Positions 49,411 through 58,087 of a DNA stretch of 64,000 nt are shown here, piece by piece. Both the position numbers and the translations under genes were made by a program. Location of the stretch: positions 19,376 to 83,375 of the forward strand of contig NZ_QZMT01000009.1 of the NCBI RefSeq assembly GCF_003932495.1. Reading direction: 5' to 3'. Below the pieces are notes generated by a model. The model was not told where the DNA came from. It saw only the letters and a list, made by a program, of their open reading frames with translations, and did not search any database. The first letter of the stretch is position 1. Each line of letters starts with the position of its first letter. The stretch comes from Guyparkeria sp. SCN-R1 (lineage in GTDB: Bacteria > Pseudomonadota > Gammaproteobacteria > Halothiobacillales > Halothiobacillaceae).

Positions 49411-50130
49411 TCAAAGCACCGACAACAGCCGCCGCACCGGCAGCCGTCCCTTGGGCGATACCCGGTCCTGGCACAGGGCCGAGTGCAGTTCGGCGGTCGC
49501 CAGCGCGTCGATCAGGGCGTGGTGGGCGTGGTAGCGCGGCAGGTGGTAACGCCCGCGCAGGGCATCCAGGCGCAGTTCGCCCGGGCCGTGATGCAGGTGA
49601 CGCCGTTCGAAGCCCTGCCGGGCCAGTTGCAGGGTGTCGATCACCGGAATGGCCAACCCGGCGCCGAATTGCCGCTGACAGGCGGCATTGAGAAAGGCAA
49701 CCTCGAAACGCGCGTTATGCGCCACCAGCACGCGCCCGGTCAGTGCCTCGAGCACCTGTTCGAGCGCCTCGCGTTCCGGCAGCCCCTCGGCGGCGGCATC
49801 GTCGGTGATGCAATGGATCACCGCACTCTGCTCGGGGATGCCGATCATCGGGTTGATCACCTCGTGATGGGCGGTGGCCAGATCGATCGTCGGTCCGCGC
49901 ATCACCACCCAACCCACGCTCAGCAACCGATCATTGCGCGAATCGAGCCCGGTGGTCTCGAAATCGAGCACCAGGTACTCGCCCTCGCGCCAGTCGGCAT
50001 CGATATCCGCCACGGGCGTGTCGAGAAAGCGGGCCAACGGCGAGTCTTCCACCGCCCGACGGCGGTGATAGCGCCGGCGCAGGGAAAGCCAGGTACCGTG
50101 CGGAAACCAGGACAGGCGCAGTCGAGCCAT
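49411..50130 (-). CDS. DnaQ-like 3'-5' exonuclease, copy 2
   Basis: 239 residues from ATG 50130, one base after the stop of the CBS/DUF294 gene. The DEDDh motifs are readable: ExoI VLDFETTG (about residue 55), ExoII-like VAHNARFEVAFLNAA, and ExoIII YHAHHALIDALATAEL with the His and Asp five residues apart. Glu replaces the usual Asp in ExoII (HNARFE). An N-terminal Trp/Arg-rich part (LRLSWFPHGTWLSLRRRYHR) precedes the nuclease domain. It is paralogous to the gene at the left window edge. The substrate is unknown; family members act in proofreading or RNA end trimming. Confidence 0.88.
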   Translation of the reverse strand: MARLRLSWFPHGTWLSLRRRYHRRRAVEDSPLARFLDTPVADIDADWREGEYLVLDFETTGLDSRNDRLLSVGWVVMRGPTIDLATAHHEVINPMIGIPEQSAVIHCITDDAAAEGLPEREALEQVLEALTGRVLVAHNARFEVAFLNAACQRQFGAGLAIPVIDTLQLARQGFERRHLHHGPGELRLDALRGRYHLPRYHAHHALIDALATAELHSALCQDRVSPKGRLPVRRLLSVL

Positions 50131-50131
50131 C

Positions 50132-52018
50132 TCAGCGGGTGCCGCTGACATCGAAGTGGGCGCGCACCCAGCGCTGGTAGTCATCGACCACCCGGAAGGC
50201 ATCGCGCAGGTGATCGCGCTCAAGACCCGAGAGCCGGTCCGGGTCGAGCCGGTTGTCCAGTGGCTCGCCCCGGCGGGCCTGCCGGGCCTGGTGGCGGGCA
50301 CGTAGCACGTAGAACAGGCGCCAGGCATCGGCTAGCCCGGCGGCAGCCTGCTCCGACAAGCCACCGGCCTGCGCCGCAGCTTGCAAGCGACGTACCGTGT
50401 GCAACTCCGGCAACCCCAGGCTGACCGCGTGCAGGCGGGCGAGATCGGCAATCGGCATCAGCCCGTACCGCTTGAGATCGAGCCGGTCGTCGTGTTGCTC
50501 GTCGTCCACCACCACCAACCGGCGGAAAAAGCCCAGCGGCATGCGGATGGCCAGTGCGTTGTTGGCCAGATGCCGCTGGAAGATGGTGTTCTCCTGGGCC
50601 GCCGGGCGTACCGTGGTCCAGAGCGCCTCGAGCAGCCACTCGCGCCCGGCAACCACCCGCATGTCGAAGAAGTTGGTCGCCAGCATGACCGAGTGCGGCT
50701 CGGGCTGCTCGATCCAGTCGACGAACTGCGCCTGCCAGCCGGCCACCGGCTGGCGCCAGTCCGCGGTGGTGGCCATGGTACCGCCCGGGCACGGCGCCAG
50801 GCCGGCCGCCGCCAGGCCATCGGTCACGAACCGCGCGAAGCGCTCGAACCACTCGCCGTGGCGCTCCGGCTCGAAGGCGTCATCGAGGATCAGGGCGTTG
50901 TCCTGGTCGGTGAACGCCGTCTGCTCGCGCCGGCCCTGGCTGCCCAATGCCGCCCAGGCCCAGGCGATGGGAACCGGGCCGAGTTCCTGCTCGGCCAGTT
51001 CGGTCAGGCGACGGGTCATGGCATCGGTGACCGTGACCATCGCCTCGCCCAACGGCTCGGCCTCCGCACCGATCGCGACCAGCTGGGCCTCCAGATCCGG
51101 CAGGCGCGACCCGACCCGGGCGATCGCCCCGACATCCGGGGCCGCCATCGCATCACGCACCAGGTGAATCGAATGGGTGCCCTGGTGGCGCAGCAGATCG
51201 GAGGTCGACAGGATGCCCACCAGCGCACCGTCCTCGGCGACCACCGGCAGGTGGTGAATGTTGTGACGCGAGAACAGCAACGAGGCTTCGAAGGCCGAAC
51301 TCGTCGGGGCGACCGTGATCAAGGCCTCGCTCATGATCTCGCGCAGTGACGAGTCGACCGATACTCCTGCGGCGATGCAGCGGCGGCGCAGGTCGCGGTC
51401 GGTGACCAGCCCCACCAGTTGCCCGTCTTCGAGCAGCAACAACGCCGATACCTGCGCCTCGGTCATGAGCTCGGCGCCTTCGCGGATTACGGTGTCCGGC
51501 GAGGTGGTGATCGGCTTGCGCCGCAGCAATGCCTCGACCGTTGCCGCCATCAGCGCCTCCGGACGACCGCCCTGGCCCAGCTCGCTCAGGGCGCGCTCGA
51601 GGCGCTCGCGCCGCGTGCGCTCGAAACGCCAGGCGAACACGGGATGGGCGGCAATCAGCTCCTCGAATGCCGGCAACGGCAACTGGTAGAGCAGGCTGTC
51701 CTCGACCACGGCCACGGTAGCCGCACCGCCATCGTCGTCCGCGCGGGTATCGAGTTCGGTCGCATCGGGGGTATCGAGGTACAGGTCGGTCTCGCCGAGC
51801 TTTTCGCGCAGGCGACCATCGGGTTCTCGCACGGCCAGCGCGCCACTGCGCACGATCCACAGGCCGGTCTCGGCATCCGGCGGCGGGAAAGGACGACCAC
51901 GGCGCAGGTAGCGCACCGTCAGGCGACGAGGCAAAGAGTCGAGTACCGCCGCGGGCAGCTCGGCGAAGGCCGGTGCCTCGGCGATGAAATCGCGTATTTC
52001 CCAGAGTTCCGCGGCCAT
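50132..52018 (-). CDS. cNMP-binding/CBS/DUF294 nucleotidyltransferase-like protein, copy 2
   Basis: 628 residues from ATG 52018, which has AAGGAGC 4 bp upstream. The open frame above it is noise. It shows the same domain order as copy 1: cNMP-binding-like (about 1-125), paired CBS (about 155-290), DUF294 with GSQGRREQTAFTDQDNALIL, and DUF294_C. Its N-terminus (MAAELWEIRDFIAEAP) is clearer than that of copy 1. DUF294 looks like a GlnD-type nucleotidyltransferase, but its target is unknown. The exonuclease gene begins one base after its stop, so the pair must be coexpressed. Confidence 0.88.
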   Translation of the reverse strand: MAAELWEIRDFIAEAPAFAELPAAVLDSLPRRLTVRYLRRGRPFPPPDAETGLWIVRSGALAVREPDGRLREKLGETDLYLDTPDATELDTRADDDGGAATVAVVEDSLLYQLPLPAFEELIAAHPVFAWRFERTRRERLERALSELGQGGRPEALMAATVEALLRRKPITTSPDTVIREGAELMTEAQVSALLLLEDGQLVGLVTDRDLRRRCIAAGVSVDSSLREIMSEALITVAPTSSAFEASLLFSRHNIHHLPVVAEDGALVGILSTSDLLRHQGTHSIHLVRDAMAAPDVGAIARVGSRLPDLEAQLVAIGAEAEPLGEAMVTVTDAMTRRLTELAEQELGPVPIAWAWAALGSQGRREQTAFTDQDNALILDDAFEPERHGEWFERFARFVTDGLAAAGLAPCPGGTMATTADWRQPVAGWQAQFVDWIEQPEPHSVMLATNFFDMRVVAGREWLLEALWTTVRPAAQENTIFQRHLANNALAIRMPLGFFRRLVVVDDEQHDDRLDLKRYGLMPIADLARLHAVSLGLPELHTVRRLQAAAQAGGLSEQAAAGLADAWRLFYVLRARHQARQARRGEPLDNRLDPDRLSGLERDHLRDAFRVVDDYQRWVRAHFDVSGTR

Positions 52019-52098
52019 CTTGGCTCCTTGCCGGCCGGGCCCGACAGCCGGGCCCCGTGTGGCGATTCGATCAGCGGGGTGCGATGCGGATCGGACCC

Positions 52099-53106
52099 TC
52101 AGACCCCATAGTAGCCGCGATACCACTCGACGAAACGGGCCACGCCCTCCTCGACCGGCGTGCTCGGCGCGTAGCCGACATCGGCCTTGAGGTCGTCGAC
52201 GTCGGCGTAGGTATCCGGCACGTCGCCCGGCTGCATCGGCAACAGGTTGAGTTCTGCCTTCTTGCCGGTGGCCTCCTCGATCAGCTCGATGTAACGCAGC
52301 AACTCCACCGGACGATGGCTGCCGATGTTGTAGACCCGCCAGGGAGCGAACGACGTGCCGGAATCGGGACTCGCGGCACTCCAGTCGGGGTTGGCCGTGG
52401 CGACGTGGTCGAGCGTGCGGATCACGCCCTCGACGATGTCGTCGACGTAGGTGAAGTCGCGCCGGTGATGACCGTAGTTGTACACGTCGATCGGCTTGCC
52501 TTCGAGGATGTTCTTGGTGAACTTGAACAGCGCCATGTCCGGCCGGCCCCACGGGCCGTAGACGGTGAAGAACCGCAGGCCGGTGGTGGGCAGGTTATAG
52601 AGCGAGGCGTAGGTATGCGCCATCAGCTCGTTGGCCTTCTTGGTCGCGGCATACAGCGACAGCGGATGATCGACGTTGTGATGCACCGAGAACGGCATTT
52701 CGCTGTTCGCGCCGTAGACCGAACTCGACGAGGCGTAGACCAGGTGCTTCACGTCGTTGTGGCGGCAGCCCTCGAGGATGTTGGTAAAGCCCACCAGGTT
52801 GGAATCGATGTAGGCATGCGGGTTCTCGATCGAGTAGCGCACCCCGGCCTGGGCGGCGAGATGGACCACCCGCTCGGGGCGGACCCGCTCGAACAGCGCG
52901 GCCATGCCGTCCCGGTCGGCCACGTCCAGTTTCTCGAAGCTGAACCCGGGCCGTTCAGTCAGGCGGGCCAGGCGCGCCTCCTTGAGGCTCACGTCGTAGT
53001 AATCATTGAGATTGTCCAGCCCGACAACCTCGTCGCCACGCTCGAGCAACCGTGCCGATAACGTCGAGCCAATGAAACCGGCGGCGCCGGTGACCAGAAT
53101 CCGCAT
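52099..53106 (-). CDS. UDP-glucuronate 4-epimerase-like NAD-dependent epimerase
   Basis: 335 residues of the extended short-chain dehydrogenase fold. The NAD motif [10 protein letters not shown] is at residues 7-16, the catalytic YAATKKANE has Tyr and Lys (YxxxK), and GAAGFIG is followed by [16 protein letters not shown], typical of the glucuronate/galacturonate epimerase group. The product is likely a nucleotide sugar for lipopolysaccharide or capsule. GGGAGAA lies 3 bp before ATG 53106. No other surface-polysaccharide genes are nearby. It is divergent from nrdA. Confidence 0.92.
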   Translation of the reverse strand: MRILVTGAAGFIGSTLSARLLERGDEVVGLDNLNDYYDVSLKEARLARLTERPGFSFEKLDVADRDGMAALFERVRPERVVHLAAQAGVRYSIENPHAYIDSNLVGFTNILEGCRHNDVKHLVYASSSSVYGANSEMPFSVHHNVDHPLSLYAATKKANELMAHTYASLYNLPTTGLRFFTVYGPWGRPDMALFKFTKNILEGKPIDVYNYGHHRRDFTYVDDIVEGVIRTLDHVATANPDWSAASPDSGTSFAPWRVYNIGSHRPVELLRYIELIEEATGKKAELNLLPMQPGDVPDTYADVDDLKADVGYAPSTPVEEGVARFVEWYRGYYGV

Positions 53107-53414
53107 GCGTTCTCCCGTGAAGTGATCCGCGTCGTTCGTATGGCGCCCACGGCGGGCGCGGGCGCGCGTCTGAAAAAGATTATGCCTGCCACGCCCACCC
53201 CCTCCAACCGGGCCCGCAACACGGATCGACGTGGCGGATCGACGTGGCCGATGCCACCCCGGCGAAACGCCCGGTTCTCACGCGACCTTCTGCCCTACCC
53301 CCAAGGCTGGAAGACAAAAATTTTTTTCATCCCCGATGGTTTTGTTGATGGCGAGCCCGGTCGGTCGCCGAACAGCCGTGCGGGGACGCGGGGTTAGCGG
53401 TTTTTCCACCGGGT

Positions 53415-53423
53415 TTATCCACA
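53415..53423 (+). promoter_or_regulatory. DnaA box upstream of nrdA
   Basis: An exact consensus TTATCCACA; the similar TTTTCCACC sits 5 bp before it at 53402-53410. In E. coli, DnaA regulates nrdAB, so a role here is plausible. The site lies about 360 bp before the nrdA start. Confidence 0.5.
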
Positions 53424-53474
53424 AGCTGTTCACCACTTGCCCAGAACCTTCCCCCAGGCTGCCCACCAACTAAT

Positions 53475-53522
53475 ACACAGCATATAGTGGTATTGACTCA
53501 ATCAGAGCACAGTATTTGCGAT
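53475..53522. promoter_or_regulatory. Candidate tandem NrdR boxes upstream of nrdA
   Basis: ACACAGCATATAGTGG at 53475-53490 matches the palindromic NrdR-box pattern well. GCACAGTATTTGCGAT at 53507-53522 matches weakly, but starts 32 bp later, close to the three-helix-turn spacing of known NrdR box pairs. NrdR represses ribonucleotide reductase genes when dATP is high. The consensus was recalled, not computed. Confidence 0.5.
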
Positions 53523-53780
53523 TTTCCCAGTTGACTTTGCTCGACCAGAGACCACAATCAAGGCCTTCGAGGGGGCAGCGATTGACCCGGTCGCCACCCC
53601 CGGATTCGCACCGGCAACGGCCCATCGGCCCGCCGGTCGACCAGACAAGGGCTGGGCTAACAGCACGGCCCGTCGCGTTCCGGTTTGCCGGGGCGCGAAA
53701 AGGACCACCATCGACACAGGGAATCGGCGACCCGCCCGCAGCGGGCCTTCGAACCAGAACACAGAGGACGGATCAGCGGC

Positions 53781-56657
53781 ATGAGCACCAGTCAGACAGT
53801 AGAAACCCCGACCCAGGCCTACCACGAGAACGCCGGCGGCGCGGCCAGCGGCATCGAAAACGCCGCGGCCACCCCGGGCCAGGTACGCGTCATCCGCCGT
53901 AACGGCAAGCTGACCGCCTACGACCCCTCCAAGATCAAGGTCGCCATGACCAAGGCCTTCCTCGCCGTCGAGGGTGGCGGTGCGGCGGCCTCCTCTCGCG
54001 TCCACGAATCGGTCGAGTCGCTGGTCTCGCTGATCGACCAGGCACTGAAGCGTCGCCTGCCGGGCGGTGGCACCGTCCACATCGAGGACATCCAGGACCA
54101 GGTCGAGCTGGCGCTGATGCGCGAAGGCCACCACAAAGTCGCCCGCGCCTACGTCCTCTACCGTGAGCAGCAGGCCCAGAAGCGCGCCGCGGAGATGGAC
54201 GAGCAGGCCGAGGCCACCACCGAAACGTCCTCCCTGCACGTCACCCGCTATGACGGCACCACCGAGCCGCTGGACACCGTTCGCCTGTCGCGCCTGGTCG
54301 ACGAAGCCTGTGCCGGTCTGGAAAGCGTCGACAACCAGCGCATCGTCGACGAGACCATCCGCAACCTCTACGACGGCGTGGCCGAGCACGAGGTCAGCAC
54401 CGCGCTGGTAATGAGCGCGCGCACCCTGATCGAGATCGACCCGGCCTACTCCCAGGTCGCCGCCCGCCTGCTGCTCGACTCCATGCGCACCGAGGCGCTG
54501 CGTTTCGTGCACAACCCGGTGACCGCCTGCACCCAGTCCGAGATGGCCAACATCTACCCGGACTACTTCAAGGAGTACATCAAGGTAGGCGTCGAGCACG
54601 AGCTGCTCGACCCGACCCTGCAGCAGTACGACCTCGATCGCCTTGGCCAGGCACTGGATCACGAGCGTGACCTGCAGTTCACCTATCTCGGCCTGCAGAC
54701 GCTCTACGACCGTTACTTCCTGCACCAGGACGACACCCGCTTCGAGCTGCCGCAGGCATTCTTCATGCGCGTGGCGATGGGTCTGGCGATCAACGAGATC
54801 GACCGCGAAGAGCGCGCCGTCGAGTTCTACCGCCTGCTGTCGTCCTTCGACTTCATGTCCTCGACGCCGACGCTGTTCAACTCCGGCACCCTGCGCCCGC
54901 AGCTGTCCTCCTGCTACCTCACCACCGTGCCGGACCACCTCGACGGCATCTACGGCTCGATCCGCGACAACGCCCTGCTCTCCAAGTTTGCCGGCGGTCT
55001 TGGCAACGACTGGACCCGCGTTCGCGCCCTTGGCAGCCACATCAAGGGCACCAACGGCAAGAGCCAGGGCGTCGTGCCGTTCCTCAAGGTGGCCAACGAC
55101 ACTGCGGTGGCCGTCAACCAGGGCGGCAAGCGCAAGGGCGCGGTCTGCGCGTACCTCGAGACCTGGCACCTGGACATCGAGGAATTCCTCGACCTGCGCA
55201 AGAACACCGGTGACGACCGCCGCCGCACCCACGACATGAACACCGCCAACTGGGTACCGGACCTGTTCATGAAGCGCGTCGCCCAGGAAGCCGAGTGGAC
55301 GCTGTTCTCGCCGGCCGAGACCCCGGACCTGCACGACCTGTCCGGCACCGCCTTCGAGAAGGCCTACGAGGAATACGAGGCCAAGGCCGAGCGCGGCGAG
55401 ATCAAGAACTTCCGCAAGATCCCGGCGGTCAATCTGTGGCGCCGCATGCTCTCGATGCTGTTCGAGACCGGCCACCCGTGGGTCACCTTCAAGGACCCGT
55501 GCAACCTGCGTTACACCAACCAGCACGCCGGCGTGGTGCACAGCTCGAACCTCTGCACCGAGATCACCCTGCACACCAACGACTCCGAGATCGCCGTGTG
55601 CAACCTCGGCTCGGTCAACCTGGCCCAGCACACCACCGAGAACGGCATTGACGAGGAGAAGGTCGAGCGCACCATCAAGACCGCGATGCGCATGCTCGAC
55701 AACGTGATCGAGTACAACTACTACTCGGTCCCTCAGGCGCGCAATTCCAACCTGCGCCACCGTCCGGTGGGCCTGGGGATCATGGGTTTCCAGGATGCCC
55801 TCTACAAGCAGAAGATCGCCTACGGCTCGGATGCGGCAGTCGAGTTCGCCGACCGCTCCATGGAGACGGTCAGCTACTACACGATCTCCGCCTCCAGTGA
55901 TCTGGCCGCCGAGCGGGGTCGCTACGCCAGCTACGAGGGCTCGCTGTGGAGCCGCGGCATCCTGCCGATCGACTCGATCGAGCTCTTGGCCGAATCGCGC
56001 GGCGAGTACCTCGACATGAACCGCGACCAGACCCTGGACTGGAACGCCCTGCGCAAGAAGATCAAGAAACACGGCATGCGCAACTCCAACACCATGGCGA
56101 TCGCGCCGACGGCCACCATCTCGAACATCTGCGGCGTCTCGCAGTCGATCGAGCCGACCTTCGAGAACCTGTTCGTGAAATCCAACCTCTCGGGCGAGTT
56201 CACCGTGGTCAACCCGTACTTGGTACGCGATCTCAAGGACCGCGGCCTGTGGGACGAGGTCATGGTCAACGATCTCAAGTACTTCGACGGCTCCGTGCAG
56301 GCGATAGACCGCGTGCCGGACGAGCTCAAGAAGCTCTACGCCACCGCCTTCGAGATCGACCCGCGCTGGCTGATCGAGGCCGGTTCGCGCCGCCAGAAGT
56401 GGATCGACCAGGCCCAGTCGCTGAACCTGTACATGGCCGAGCCGTCCGGCCCGAAGATCGACAACATGTACAAGCTCGCGTGGGTACGTGGCCTCAAGAC
56501 CACCTACTACCTGCGTGCCGCCTCCAAGACGCGGATCGAAAAGACCACGATGAACAAGCTCGACGGCAAGCTGCGCGGCGTCTCCGCCGACCCGGCGGCC
56601 GCCGCCGGCCCGAAGGCCTGCTCCATCGACGATCCCGAGTGCGAGGCCTGCCAGTAA
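53781..56657 (+). CDS. nrdA: Ribonucleotide reductase class Ia, alpha subunit
   Basis: 958 residues, reducing NDPs to dNDPs. It has two N-terminal ATP-cone regions (about 35-130 and 152-240), as in Pseudomonas NrdA, so it should respond to ATP/dATP at its activity site. The barrel carries active-site segments with the paired Cys (SSCYLTTV and NLCTEITLHTN), and the tail ends with the CSIDDPECEACQ Cys pair for re-reduction. ATG 53781 was chosen because family homology starts there; the open frame above is leader. nrdB follows 86 bp later. A long leader with DnaA- and NrdR-like sites precedes it. Confidence 0.96.
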   Translation: MSTSQTVETPTQAYHENAGGAASGIENAAATPGQVRVIRRNGKLTAYDPSKIKVAMTKAFLAVEGGGAAASSRVHESVESLVSLIDQALKRRLPGGGTVHIEDIQDQVELALMREGHHKVARAYVLYREQQAQKRAAEMDEQAEATTETSSLHVTRYDGTTEPLDTVRLSRLVDEACAGLESVDNQRIVDETIRNLYDGVAEHEVSTALVMSARTLIEIDPAYSQVAARLLLDSMRTEALRFVHNPVTACTQSEMANIYPDYFKEYIKVGVEHELLDPTLQQYDLDRLGQALDHERDLQFTYLGLQTLYDRYFLHQDDTRFELPQAFFMRVAMGLAINEIDREERAVEFYRLLSSFDFMSSTPTLFNSGTLRPQLSSCYLTTVPDHLDGIYGSIRDNALLSKFAGGLGNDWTRVRALGSHIKGTNGKSQGVVPFLKVANDTAVAVNQGGKRKGAVCAYLETWHLDIEEFLDLRKNTGDDRRRTHDMNTANWVPDLFMKRVAQEAEWTLFSPAETPDLHDLSGTAFEKAYEEYEAKAERGEIKNFRKIPAVNLWRRMLSMLFETGHPWVTFKDPCNLRYTNQHAGVVHSSNLCTEITLHTNDSEIAVCNLGSVNLAQHTTENGIDEEKVERTIKTAMRMLDNVIEYNYYSVPQARNSNLRHRPVGLGIMGFQDALYKQKIAYGSDAAVEFADRSMETVSYYTISASSDLAAERGRYASYEGSLWSRGILPIDSIELLAESRGEYLDMNRDQTLDWNALRKKIKKHGMRNSNTMAIAPTATISNICGVSQSIEPTFENLFVKSNLSGEFTVVNPYLVRDLKDRGLWDEVMVNDLKYFDGSVQAIDRVPDELKKLYATAFEIDPRWLIEAGSRRQKWIDQAQSLNLYMAEPSGPKIDNMYKLAWVRGLKTTYYLRAASKTRIEKTTMNKLDGKLRGVSADPAAAAGPKACSIDDPECEACQ

Positions 56658-56743
56658 GGCATCCGCCGATTTATTGGAATACCGCCGGGCAGTCGCCCTG
56701 CCCGGCCCGGTGAAACCGCCGGAAGAAACAGAAGGAGAGACAC

Positions 56744-57940
56744 ATGCTCGATTGGAATGATCCGCTGAAGAAAGGCAACGACGACTCGGCCCAGAGCCAT
56801 GGCATGAACCACGACGCGGCCAGCGTGATGCCCGCCGCCTTCGATGACGGCCAGGAGCACCACTTCGACCCGTCGGCCGCCGAAAGCGCCGACCAGACCG
56901 GTCTGGGTGGCATCGAGGCCAACGCCGGGCGCGTCGACGTCTCGGAAAAGCGCATCATCAACGCCACCGCCGACGTCAACCAACTCCTGCCGCTGAAATA
57001 CCAGTGGGCCTGGGAGAAGTACCTCGCCGGCTGCAACAACCACTGGATGCCCACCGAGGTCTCCATGCAGGCGGATCTCGCCCTGTGGAAGTCCAAGGAC
57101 GGCCTGACCACCGACGAGCGCAACATGGTGATGCGCAACCTGGGCTTCTTCGCCACCGCGGAAAGCCTGGTCGCCAACAACATCGTGCTGGCCGTCTATG
57201 AGCAGGTCACCAACCCCGAGTGCCGCCAGTACCTGCTGCGCCAGGCCTTCGAGGAAGCGGTCCACACCCACACCTTCCAGTACATCGTCGACAGCCTGGG
57301 CCTGGCCGAGGGCGAGCTGTTCAACATGTACCGCGAAGTGCCGTCGATCACCGCCAAGGACTCCTGGGCCCTGAAGTACACCCAGAACCTCTCCGACGGC
57401 ACCTTCAACACCTCCACACAGGACGGCGCCCAGAACTTCCTGCGTGACCTGGTCGCCTTCTACGTGGTCTTCGAGGGCATGTGGTTCTACACCGGTTTCG
57501 CGCAGATCCTGTCACTGGGCCGCCGCAACAAGATGACCGGCATCGCCGAGCAGTACCAGTACATCATGCGCGACGAGTCTATCCACCTGAACTTCGGCAT
57601 CGACCTGATCAACCAGATCAAGATCGAGAACCCGGAGCTGTGGGGTGAGGCCTTCCAGCACGAAGTCCACGAGATGCTGCGCGAGGCCTGCGAACTCGAA
57701 ATCGACTACGCCCGCGACACCATCCCCAACGGCCTGCTCGGCCTGAACGCGGAGATGTGCGAGGAGTACATGCACTTCATCACCAACCGCCGCTGCAGCC
57801 AGATTGGCCTGGCCGAGCTCTACCCGGGCGCGACCAATCCGTTCCCGTGGATGAGTGAGGTGGTCGATCTCAAGAAGGAGAAGAACTTCTTCGAGACTCG
57901 GGTCACGGATTACCAGACTGGGGGCGCCCTCACCTGGTAA
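56744..57940 (+). CDS. nrdB: Ribonucleotide reductase class Ia, beta subunit
   Basis: 398 residues of the ferritin-like radical-generating subunit, with GAAGGAGAGA just upstream. Metal-site segments are [33 protein letters not shown] and [10 protein letters not shown]. The tail [12 protein letters not shown] is the conserved peptide that docks into NrdA. It forms an operon with nrdA. A Tn7-like transposon end starts 20 bp after its stop codon, so any original terminator has been displaced. The last ~40 bp of the gene are strongly conserved in the family and may be the transposon's recognition site. Confidence 0.96.
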   Translation: MLDWNDPLKKGNDDSAQSHGMNHDAASVMPAAFDDGQEHHFDPSAAESADQTGLGGIEANAGRVDVSEKRIINATADVNQLLPLKYQWAWEKYLAGCNNHWMPTEVSMQADLALWKSKDGLTTDERNMVMRNLGFFATAESLVANNIVLAVYEQVTNPECRQYLLRQAFEEAVHTHTFQYIVDSLGLAEGELFNMYREVPSITAKDSWALKYTQNLSDGTFNTSTQDGAQNFLRDLVAFYVVFEGMWFYTGFAQILSLGRRNKMTGIAEQYQYIMRDESIHLNFGIDLINQIKIENPELWGEAFQHEVHEMLREACELEIDYARDTIPNGLLGLNAEMCEEYMHFITNRRCSQIGLAELYPGATNPFPWMSEVVDLKKEKNFFETRVTDYQTGGALTW

Positions 57941-57960
57941 GCCCAGAACGAACAAGCCCG

Positions 57961-58033
57961 TGTGAAGTGACGAATAAGGTGAAAACTGAGACACATAAAG
58001 TGAAATAAAGTGACGAATAACTTGAAAACGGAA
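57961..58033. repeat. Transposon right end with three tandem TnsB-type binding sites
   Basis: Three related units of about 21-22 bp start at 57969, 57990 and 58012. The first and third share GACGAATAA followed by a TTGAAAAC/GTGAAAAC core; the second reads GACACATAAAGTGAAAT. Eight bases (TGTGAAGT) precede the first unit at the tip. This resembles the right end of Tn7, in which overlapping 22-bp TnsB sites (GACAATAAAG-type) follow a TGT tip. Repeats are directly visible; TnsB binding is inferred. Confidence 0.82.
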
Positions 58034-58049
58034 AGAGCTTGACCTAAAG

Positions 58050-58075
58050 GGGTGTCCGTAGGGCGCCCTTTTTTT
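58050..58075 (+). terminator. Intrinsic terminator between the transposon end and tnsA
   Basis: GGGTGTCC pairs with GGGCGCCC across a GTA loop (8 bp, two G-U pairs in RNA) and is followed by seven T. It would stop read-through from nrdAB into the tns genes, or act as an attenuator if the tnsA promoter lies in the end repeats. Confidence 0.8.
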
Positions 58076-58087
58076 ATGAGGTTTTCA

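Larger units (their letters stand above)
53107..53780. other. Epimerase/nrdA intergenic region and nrdA leader
   Basis: 674 bp with no convincing gene. It holds a DnaA box, NrdR-like boxes, and an AT-rich stretch (AAAAATTTTTTTC near 53316-53328). Low-quality open frames cross it, including one running into nrdA, but they lack coding character. The nrdA leader after the NrdR-like boxes is about 250 nt. Confidence 0.65.

Noticed and set aside
53160..53400. Small open frames between the epimerase gene and nrdA
   Set aside because: No ribosome sites, no homology signal, and they cover the expected promoter region.
53502..56072. 856-codon open frame on the minus strand across nrdA
   Set aside because: It is the antisense shadow of a GC-rich gene; the protein is low-complexity Val/Leu/Asp/Gly without recognisable motifs.
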